From contig CAJXMS010000166.1 in the NCBI GenBank assembly GCA_913056475.1, forward strand, positions 1-5,348: DNA of 5,348 nucleotides. The letters are read 5' to 3'. Within the stretch, counting starts at the first letter, position 1. Every line of letters begins with the position of its first letter. The stretch is from an uncultured Bacteroidota bacterium. GTDB lineage: Bacteria > Bacteroidota > Bacteroidia > Flavobacteriales > Schleiferiaceae. Under the pieces are notes generated by a model. It was not told the DNA's origin and made no database searches. It saw nothing but the letters and a program-made list of their open reading frames with translations. The position numbers and the translations under genes are program-made. Positions 1 to 4,825 of the stretch are shown piece by piece.

Positions 1-1
1 G

Positions 2-493
2 CTGGCGCGGTATTTTACCCCCCGGGGCCTCCGCCACTACCTGGTAGAAGTGGGCGGCGAAGCCCGTACCCGGGGCCATAACCCCGACGGGAAGCCCTGG
101 CGCCTGGGCATCGATAAGCCCACCGAAAAAATAGACCAGCAGGACCGCTTCCAGGTGATCATCAAGCTGGACAGTGCCAGTCTGGCGACATCGGGCAATT
201 ACCGGAAGTTTTGGGTGGACAGCACCACCGGCCTGCGCTACGCCCATACCATTGATCCCCGCACGGGCCGCCCCGCCATGAGCCGCCTGCTGAGTGCCTC
301 GGTGGTGGCCCCCAGGGCTGCGACTGCCGATGCCTACGCTACGGCGCTGATGGTGATGGGGACCGAGGGGGCGCAGCGCTTTCTGGATACGACCGCCTTG
401 CCGCTGGAGGCTTATCTCATCTCGGCCGGGCCGGATAGCAGCTTTCAGGTGCATCAAACGCCGGGCTTCCAGGAAATGGTGCTGAACCCTTAA
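2..493 (+). CDS. apbE: FAD:protein FMN transferase (ApbE family), 3' part only
   Basis: This is the C-terminal 163 residues of an ApbE-family enzyme. The 5' end lies left of the window and the frame is open from base 2. A GTG at 50 is an internal Val codon, not a start, because family sequence continues upstream of it. ApbE transfers FMN from FAD to a Thr/Ser of target flavoproteins (for example NqrB/NqrC or RnfG type subunits), using Mg2+, outside the cytoplasmic membrane. Visible family signatures are VGGEARTRG followed by PWRLGIDKP (near visible residues 17-40), an ATSGNYRKFW stretch, the hallmark YAHTIDPRTGRP loop, and ATADAYATALMVMG, whose Asp/Ala-Thr segment belongs to the metal and flavin site. 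Family members are usually about 320-350 residues, so roughly half is missing. The N-terminal signal or lipoprotein region cannot be judged. The stop is 33 nt before the ligase start, so the two may be co-transcribed. No flavoprotein target gene is visible next to it. Confidence 0.93.
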   Translation: MARYFTPRGLRHYLVEVGGEARTRGHNPDGKPWRLGIDKPTEKIDQQDRFQVIIKLDSASLATSGNYRKFWVDSTTGLRYAHTIDPRTGRPAMSRLLSASVVAPRAATADAYATALMVMGTEGAQRFLDTTALPLEAYLISAGPDSSFQVHQTPGFQEMVLNP

Positions 494-519
494 AAACCTT
501 TTGGCCCTCCAGCGGCTTG

Positions 520-525
520 AAAGGA
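520..525 (+). promoter_or_regulatory. Weak purine-rich ribosome binding site for the ligase
   Basis: AAAGGA lies only 1 nt before the ATG at 527. This is too close for a classical Shine-Dalgarno site, but it is the only purine-rich stretch here. The ATG at 527 is supported mainly by protein similarity, since MRRFTQLFLELDQT is the family's usual N-terminus, rather than by this site. Confidence 0.3.
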
Positions 526-526
526 T

Positions 527-2125
527 ATGCGGCGTTTTACCCAACTTTTTCTGGAGCTGGACCAGACCAATAAAACCAAGGCCAAGGTGGCCGCTTTGCT
601 CCGCTACTTCGAGGCGGCCCCGCCGGGCGATAAGCTCTGGACCATTGCCCTACTGGCGGGCAAACGCCCCAAAAAGGCGGTGCGCAGCAGCGATATTCGC
701 GCCTGGACGGCGGAGCGGAGCGGATTGCCGCTGTGGCTTTTTGAGGAAACCTACCACATCGTGGGCGACCTGGCGGAAACCGTGGCCAAAGTACTGCCGC
801 CGGCCGAAGAACAAAGCGAGGCGTCGCTGCAGTACTGGATGGAAGGCATCACCGCTCTGGCGGATAAGCCCCTGCCGGAACGCCGGGAATGGGTGCAAAA
901 GGCCTGGGCCCAACTGCCGGAGTGGGAGCGCTTCGTGTTCAATAAGATGATGATGGGCGGCTACCGCATGGGGGTATCGCAAAAACTGATGGTGCGCGCG
1001 CTGGCCCAGCACACCGGAAAACCAGAAACGGAACTGGCCCATCGCCTGATGGGCGACTGGCGTCCGCAGGATACCAACTTTGAGAAGCTGGTGCTGGAAA
1101 GCAGCGCGGAAGACAACCTGAGCCGGCCGTACCCCTTTTACCTGGCCTACCAACTGGACGAGGGGCCGGAGGGGCTGGGCGATCCGGCGGAGTGGCTGGC
1201 GGAACGCAAATGGGACGGTATCCGGGGCCAATTGATCGTCCGCCAGGGGACGCATTACCTCTGGAGCCGGGGCGAAGAGCTGATCACCGATAAGTTTCCC
1301 GAATTTGATCAGGCGCCGGAGCTGCTTCCTTCGGGCACGGTGCTGGACGGGGAGATCCTGCCCTTTAAGGAGGGCGAGATCCTGCCTTTTCAGGAATTGC
1401 AAACCCGGATAGGCCGCAAAAAGGTGAGCAAGAAAATCATGGAACGGGCGCCGGTGGTGCTGCGGGCCTACGACTTGCTGGAAGCCGATGGAGAAGACCT
1501 GCGGGGGCGCCCGCAGCGCGAGCGCCGGGAAAAACTGGAGGCGCTGGCGGCCCAGCTGCCCGCCGGGCAGCAACTGCTCCAACTAAGCCCCCGCCTGCCC
1601 TTCCAGTCCTGGGCGGAGCTGGCCGAGATCCGGGCCCACTCCCGGGCGGCGCGCAGCGAAGGGGTAATGCTTAAGCACCAGGAGGGCATCTACCGGGTAG
1701 GCCGCAAAAAGGGCGACTGGTGGAAGTGGAAGGTGGCGCCGCTGACCGTAGACGCGGTGCTGATCTACGCCATGCGGGGCCACGGCCGGCGGGCCAACCT
1801 GTACACGGATTACACCTTTGCGGTGTGGAAGGGAGAGGAGCTGGTGCCTTTTACCAAGGCTTACTCCGGCCTTACGGACGCGGAGTTTCGTCGGGTGGAT
1901 GCCTTTGTGAAAAAGCATACCCGGGAGCGCTTTGGCCCGGTGCGGAGTGTGAAGCCGGAGCTGGTCTTTGAACTGGCCTTTGAGGGGATCCAACGCTCCT
2001 CCCGCCACAAGAGCGGCGTGGCGCTGCGCTTCCCGCGCATGAAAAGGTGGCGCCAGGACAAGCCGGCGGCGGAAGCCAATACCCTGGAAGACTTGCACCA
2101 ACTGCTGGCGGCCTACGGCAGCTAA
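527..2125 (+). CDS. ATP-dependent DNA ligase (bacterial LigB-type, DNA-binding + adenylation + OB domains)
   Basis: This complete 532-residue ligase seals nicks in duplex DNA through a ligase-AMP intermediate, then DNA-adenylate. Residues about 1-200 form the helical DNA-binding domain, 220-402 the nucleotidyltransferase domain and 405-512 the OB-fold. All catalytic motifs are visible: motif I ERKWDGIR with the adenylated Lys at 228, an SRGEELIT stretch near 247, motif III VLDGEIL (272-278), motif IIIa LRAYDLLE (312-319), motif IV SEGVMLK (377-383), motif V WWKWK (398-402) and motif VI RFPRMKRWRQ (501-510). Length and N-terminus match the bacterial ligase family usually found beside an Lhr-like DEXH helicase, an MBL-fold exonuclease and the phosphoesterase PdeM, a presumed DNA-damage cluster. 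None of these partners is visible here: ApbE lies upstream and a convergent exported protein downstream. It is not a LigD fusion, since polymerase and phosphoesterase domains are absent. It supplements the NAD-dependent LigA that bacteria normally carry. Confidence 0.96.
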   Translation: MRRFTQLFLELDQTNKTKAKVAALLRYFEAAPPGDKLWTIALLAGKRPKKAVRSSDIRAWTAERSGLPLWLFEETYHIVGDLAETVAKVLPPAEEQSEASLQYWMEGITALADKPLPERREWVQKAWAQLPEWERFVFNKMMMGGYRMGVSQKLMVRALAQHTGKPETELAHRLMGDWRPQDTNFEKLVLESSAEDNLSRPYPFYLAYQLDEGPEGLGDPAEWLAERKWDGIRGQLIVRQGTHYLWSRGEELITDKFPEFDQAPELLPSGTVLDGEILPFKEGEILPFQELQTRIGRKKVSKKIMERAPVVLRAYDLLEADGEDLRGRPQRERREKLEALAAQLPAGQQLLQLSPRLPFQSWAELAEIRAHSRAARSEGVMLKHQEGIYRVGRKKGDWWKWKVAPLTVDAVLIYAMRGHGRRANLYTDYTFAVWKGEELVPFTKAYSGLTDAEFRRVDAFVKKHTRERFGPVRSVKPELVFELAFEGIQRSSRHKSGVALRFPRMKRWRQDKPAAEANTLEDLHQLLAAYGS

Positions 2126-2130
2126 GCGCC

Positions 2131-2152
2131 CCGGGCAAGCGGGCTGCCCCGC
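2131..2152. terminator. Possible hairpin between convergent genes
   Basis: The 39-nt gap between the ligase stop and the convergent minus-strand stop is very GC-rich. It can fold in two competing ways: GGGCA (2133-2137) with TGCCC (2145-2149), or GCGGG (2139-2143) with CCCGC (2148-2152). No T-run follows on either strand, so this is a weak candidate for a shared bidirectional terminator. In DNA this GC-rich such stems also arise by chance. Confidence 0.25.
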
Positions 2153-2164
2153 GGGAAACACCGC

Positions 2165-2503
2165 TCAGTAGAGCAGGTGCTTGCGTTCCGGCCGGCGCCA
2201 GCCGGCCTGGTAGGCCTGGTCCACGAAGAATACTTTGAGGTGGGCCTGATGGGCGTGGTCCACAAAGAAAATCTTTTTCTGGGCCTGGTGGGCATAGTCG
2301 GTGAAAAACCAATGCCCCTCATTGCCTTCTGCCTGGTGCTGATAAGCGGCCTTCCAAACGTTCAGATGGGCCTGATTTTCGTACGCGGCCACCCAGACCT
2401 TCACCTCGGCCTGATGGGCGTAGGCCGTCGTAAAAACGGCCTGACCCGCCGCCGGGAGCTGCGCCAAAAGCCAGAAAACCAAGCCGGCATAAATCTTATA
2501 CAT
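2165..2503 (-). CDS. Small exported repeat protein, DUF6150 / 7(1) septoil-knot type
   Basis: This is a 112-residue protein. Residues 1-22 look like a signal peptide: MYKIYAG, then a hydrophobic run, then AAGQA with likely cleavage after Ala22. The mature part consists of six units centred on QA dipeptides at 31-32, 44-45, 57-58, 73-74, 86-87 and 99-100, spaced 13, 13, 16, 13 and 13 residues. Units have the form aromatic/beta segment (VWVAAY, IFFVDH, VFFVDQ), then xHQA or xNQA, then a short polar link. The tail is GWRRPERKHLLY. From memory this pattern matches a Bacteroidota family once called DUF6150 and now described as a 7(1) septoil-knot domain; no biochemical role is known to me. It should act outside the inner membrane. 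I chose the ATG at 2503 because the signal peptide starts there. An upstream in-frame ATG at 2542 would add 13 polar residues before it. The gene is convergent with the ligase and divergent from the R-M operon. Confidence 0.85.
   Translation of the reverse strand: MYKIYAGLVFWLLAQLPAAGQAVFTTAYAHQAEVKVWVAAYENQAHLNVWKAAYQHQAEGNEGHWFFTDYAHQAQKKIFFVDHAHQAHLKVFFVDQAYQAGWRRPERKHLLY
2204..2437 (-). repeat. Six degenerate 39-nt coding repeats inside the exported protein gene
   Basis: On the plus strand a GGCCTG (or close variant) word recurs every 39 nt, with one 48-nt step, from 2204 to 2413. It is the complement of CAGGCC encoding Gln-Ala. The units keep the QA codons and the aromatic beta-strand positions but have drifted elsewhere. 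This looks like an old internal duplication held by protein structure rather than a recent DNA repeat. The 9-nt (3-residue) expansion lies in the third unit (EGNEGH, residues 59-64). Confidence 0.75.
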
Positions 2504-2604
2504 GGCATTTTTTGTTGAAGGGGTTCTGGAATGATTAAGCAAAGCTGGTGCCAGACTTTTGGTAGGGGTAAAAGTGCAGAACCGGATTACTGTTGTTTTT
2601 TTAG

Positions 2605-2612
2605 TAGATTTG
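2605..2612 (+). promoter_or_regulatory. Candidate Bacteroidota -7 promoter box for the R-M operon
   Basis: TAGATTTG matches the Bacteroidota -7 consensus TAnnTTTG at all six fixed positions. It lies 16 nt before the ATG at 2629, in the only noncoding stretch ahead of the operon. A T7 run (2596-2602) precedes it. I see no convincing -33 TTG/TTTG at the usual spacing, and the implied 5' UTR would be only about 10 nt. A chance match remains possible. Confidence 0.35.
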
Positions 2613-2628
2613 ACGAAAACGAAGGCCG

Positions 2629-3198
2629 ATGATCTTGCAAACCCTGCTCGCAGAGCTCCGCTCCGGCTATACCTTGCGCCAGCCGGTGACGGGCGCAGCC
2701 GGGGATGCCCTGGCGGTGATCCAACTGCGCGACCTGGACGAGCGGGGCGGGCAAATTGAGCACAGACGGCTGGCCTTCATGGCGCGCAAGGCCCCCATGG
2801 AGAAACAGCTTCTCCGGCCGGGCGACGTGCTACTGACGGCAAAAGGGCGGCGCAACTTCGCCTTCCAGCCGCAGCTGCCCTTCGCGGCCCTGGCTTCTTC
2901 CGCTTTTTACGTGCTGCGGCCGCGGGGTGAGCTCATCCTACCCGGCTTTCTGAGCTGGAGCCTTAACCAGGCTGCGGCCCAGCGCTATTTTGAAAACCAC
3001 CGCGCCGGCACCAATACCCAAAACCTGAGCAAAAAAGCGGTAGCGGCCCTCGATATTCCGTTACCTTCGAAGCATAAGCAAGCGCAAGTGCTGCGCATCG
3101 ACGAACTCTGGCACAAACAACGGAGCCTGGAAGAGGCCATCCAAAGCCGCCGTTCGTCCCTCCTTTATAATCGCCTAAATCAATACATCCATGAATAA
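2629..3198 (+). CDS. hsdS: Half-size type I restriction specificity subunit (HsdS-like, one TRD)
   Basis: This 189-residue protein resembles one half of HsdS, the DNA-recognition subunit of type I R-M enzymes. Residues about 1-146 form a single target-recognition domain with typical signatures: VIQLRDLDERG (30-40), LRPGDVLLTAKG (62-73), and the closing AGTNTQNLSKKAVAALDIPLP (126-146). Residues 147-189 (KHKQAQVLRIDELW onwards) form the conserved helical spacer that normally separates two TRDs and contacts HsdM. A complete HsdS has two TRDs and about 400-450 residues, so this one is half-length. Its ends look intact, with an in-frame stop at 2611-2613 just upstream of the ATG and a natural stop downstream. 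It may dimerise to read a palindromic bipartite site, as known for engineered and truncated HsdS, or serve beside a second S subunit encoded further right. The gene overlaps hsdM by 8 nt, so translation is probably coupled. The identity as S-like is firm; the recognition site cannot be predicted. Confidence 0.87.
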   Translation: MILQTLLAELRSGYTLRQPVTGAAGDALAVIQLRDLDERGGQIEHRRLAFMARKAPMEKQLLRPGDVLLTAKGRRNFAFQPQLPFAALASSAFYVLRPRGELILPGFLSWSLNQAAAQRYFENHRAGTNTQNLSKKAVAALDIPLPSKHKQAQVLRIDELWHKQRSLEEAIQSRRSSLLYNRLNQYIHE

Positions 3199-4705
3199 AA
3201 TCCAGGTAGACCAAAACGAGATCAACACCACCCTCTGGGCCGCTTGCGATACTTTCCGCGGCGCTTTTGATTCCTCCGAGTACAAGAATTACATCCTGGT
3301 GATGATGTTTCTCAAATATCTGAGCGACGTGTGGAAAGACCATTACCAGCAGTACCGCGAACGCCTGGGCGACAACGAAGCGCTGATCCAGCGCAAAATG
3401 GAACGCGAGCGCTTTTACCTGCCCCGGGAATGCACCTTTGACGAGCTCTACAAGCACCGCAATAAGCCCGATATAGGCGAACGCATCGACAAAGCGCTGG
3501 CCCAAATAGAAGGACAGAACCAGGAGAAACTGGACGGCGTGTTTCGCAATATCAGCTTCAACTCCGAAAAGCTGGGGCAAACCAAGGACCGCAACCGCCG
3601 GCTCAAAAACTTGCTGGACGATTTTGGCAAAGAAGTGCTGGACTTCCGCCCCTCTCGCTACGAGAACGTGACCGACGTGCTGGGCGAGGCTTATATGTAT
3701 TTGCTGGAAAAGTTTGCCTCGGGAGCGGGCAAAAAAGGCGGCGAGTTTTTTACGCCCGACGGGGTAACTTCCCTCCTGGCCAAAATGGTGCAGCCCCAGC
3801 CGGGCCACCGCATTTACGATCCCACCTGCGGTTCGGCCTCCCTGCTCATCAAGGTGGCCGAAGAGGTGAAAGACGAAGCGGGGCATCCTTCGCGCGACTT
3901 TGCCGTGTACGGCCAGGAAAGCAACGGCGATACCTGGGCCCTGGGCAAAATGAATTGCTTCCTGCACCACATGGACTCCGCCCAAGTAGAATGGGGCGAT
4001 ACCATCGGCAATCCCAAACTACTGGAAGGCGAGGGGCTGATGAAGTTCAATATCGTGATCGCCAATCCGCCCTTTAGCCTGGATAAATGGGGACACGAAA
4101 GCGCCGAGGGCGATCCCTTTGGCCGCTTTTCGCGCGGGGTGCCGCCCAAAAGCAAAGGTGACTTTGCCTTTATCCTGCACATGATCGAAAGCCTGCTGCC
4201 CGACGGACGCATGGGCGTGATCGTGCCCCACGGGGTGCTCTTCCGCGGCAGCGCGGAAGGGCGCATCCGCAAGCAGCTCATCGAAGAAAACCTGCTGGAA
4301 ACGGTGGTGGGTTTGCCCTCCAACCTCTTTTACGGCACGGGCATCCCGGCGGCCATCCTCTTGTTTAACAAAGCAAAACAAGACGATCAGGTGCTCTTCA
4401 TCGACGCCAGCCGGGAATACCAGGAAGGCAAGCGGCAGAATAAATTGCGCCCGGCGGATATTGAAAAGATAACGGAGACCTGCCTGGAAAGGAAGGCCAT
4501 CGAAAAGTACAGCTATGTAGCTACGCCGGAAGAAATAGCCGAAAACGATTACAACCTCAACATTCCCCGCTATGTAGATACCTTTGAAGAAGAAGAGCCG
4601 GTGGATATAGCGGCCGTGCAGCAAGAGATCCAAGACCTGGAGCGGGAGCTGGCGGAAACGAAGAAAGAAATGGAGGGCTACCTTAAAGAGTTGGGCTTGA
4701 ATTAA
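3191..4705 (+). CDS. hsdM: Type I restriction-modification DNA methyltransferase subunit (N6-adenine)
   Basis: This is a complete 504-residue HsdM, which transfers a methyl group from S-adenosylmethionine to adenine N6 at the site chosen by HsdS. Residues about 7-150 form the HsdM N-terminal helical domain (NEINTTLWAACDTFRG, then SSEYKNYILVMMFLKYLSD). The region YENVTDVLGEAYMYLLEKFA, then GKKGGEFFTP (180-189), leads into the methyltransferase fold. The SAM-binding motif is DPTCGSASLL (210-219) and the catalytic motif is NPPF (292-295). A GQE and a KMNCFLHH segment (241-260) and PHGVLFRG (346-353) are also typical. The C-terminus (about 471-504) is a charged, probably coiled-coil helix that should pack against HsdS. 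Length and motifs are normal and no defect is seen. It starts inside the end of the hsdS-like gene (ATGAATAA, 3191-3198) and is followed 12 nt later by a 35-codon ORF. No HsdR lies in the window, so it is open whether the system restricts or only methylates. Confidence 0.97.
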   Translation: MNKIQVDQNEINTTLWAACDTFRGAFDSSEYKNYILVMMFLKYLSDVWKDHYQQYRERLGDNEALIQRKMERERFYLPRECTFDELYKHRNKPDIGERIDKALAQIEGQNQEKLDGVFRNISFNSEKLGQTKDRNRRLKNLLDDFGKEVLDFRPSRYENVTDVLGEAYMYLLEKFASGAGKKGGEFFTPDGVTSLLAKMVQPQPGHRIYDPTCGSASLLIKVAEEVKDEAGHPSRDFAVYGQESNGDTWALGKMNCFLHHMDSAQVEWGDTIGNPKLLEGEGLMKFNIVIANPPFSLDKWGHESAEGDPFGRFSRGVPPKSKGDFAFILHMIESLLPDGRMGVIVPHGVLFRGSAEGRIRKQLIEENLLETVVGLPSNLFYGTGIPAAILLFNKAKQDDQVLFIDASREYQEGKRQNKLRPADIEKITETCLERKAIEKYSYVATPEEIAENDYNLNIPRYVDTFEEEEPVDIAAVQQEIQDLERELAETKKEMEGYLKELGLN

Positions 4706-4710
4706 AGAGG
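4706..4710 (+). promoter_or_regulatory. Shine-Dalgarno-like AGAGG ahead of the 35-codon ORF
   Basis: AGAGG lies directly after the hsdM stop and 7 nt before the ATG at 4718. That spacing suits a ribosome binding site. It is the best such site in the window, and it supports translation of the small ORF rather than the Abi gene, whose start lies 100 nt further on. Confidence 0.4.
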
Positions 4711-4717
4711 ACGCCCC

Positions 4718-4825
4718 ATGAAAAAAAAACCCGGATTGATCACTGGTAAGGAGGGCCAGGAGAGCAATTACCGGGACTGCTTGACAAAATTACGACAAAA
4801 ACCTTACCTCACCAAATATGGATAA
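4718..4825 (+). CDS. Short ORF of 35 residues between hsdM and the Abi gene, unknown function
   Basis: I do not recognise this peptide. It begins MKKKPGLITGKEGQ, is basic and polar (pattern MKKK...LRQKPYLTKYG), and has no membrane segment or known motif. Reasons to think it is translated: an AGAGG ribosome-binding-like site at good spacing, a start 12 nt after the hsdM stop, and a stop that overlaps the Abi start in the pattern ATGGATAA (4818-4825), just as hsdS overlaps hsdM. It could be a coupling peptide that carries ribosomes to the Abi start, a small regulator of the Abi protein, or the remnant of a gene disrupted when the Abi gene came in. Codons 2-4 are AAA AAA AAA, forming an A9 run with no frame-shifted extension: both other frames meet stops within 30 nt. 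Confidence 0.35.
   Translation: MKKKPGLITGKEGQESNYRDCLTKLRQKPYLTKYG
4721..4729 (+). repeat. A9 homopolymer at the start of the 35-codon ORF
   Basis: Nine consecutive A residues directly follow the ATG. Such runs are prone to length change by slipped-strand pairing and to transcriptional slippage. A one-base change would end the small ORF early: the alternative frames stop at TGA 4737-4739 and at TAA in the CAC-TGG-TAA context near 4749. It might therefore tune translation reaching the next gene. Confidence 0.5.

Noticed and set aside
50..493. apbE starting at the GTG at 50
   Set aside because: The frame stays open to base 2 and the residues before the GTG fit the family, so the GTG is internal and the gene is truncated by the window edge.
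650..1582. Long open frame on the minus strand opposite the ligase
   Set aside because: It lies antisense to a ligase with all catalytic motifs intact. Its translation is rich in Arg, Gln, His and Pro, as expected from the complement of GC-rich coding DNA, and shows no family motif.
2177..2518. Plus-strand open frame opposite the exported repeat protein
   Set aside because: Its apparent repeats (GLMGV, GLVGI) are the complement of the QA repeats. The minus-strand frame has a signal peptide and a recognised repeat pattern, so it is the real gene.
2540..2547. CAGCTTTG on the minus strand as a -7 box for the exported protein gene
   Set aside because: It matches five of six fixed positions of TAnnTTTG but has no -33 partner at proper spacing. 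Too weak to annotate.
2504..2628. Possible small RNA, repeat or attachment site in the intergenic region
   Set aside because: I found no strong inverted repeat, direct repeat or tRNA-like fold, only the candidate -7 box and a T7 run.
2963..3985. 340-codon open frame on the minus strand opposite hsdS and hsdM
   Set aside because: It spans two overlapping, well-supported plus-strand genes and contains no recognisable domain. Low stop-codon frequency in GC-rich antisense DNA explains it.
4579..4586. TACCTTTG inside hsdM, matching the -7 consensus TAnnTTTG
   Set aside because: It encodes conserved-looking protein sequence (DTFEE) with no matching -33 element. A chance match is likely in a 1.5 kb gene.
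4781..4809. TTGACA resembling a sigma-70 -35 box before the Abi gene
   Set aside because: At 17 nt spacing the -10 position reads TTACCT, a poor match, and the Bacteroidota promoter consensus differs. Read-through from hsdM is the simpler explanation.
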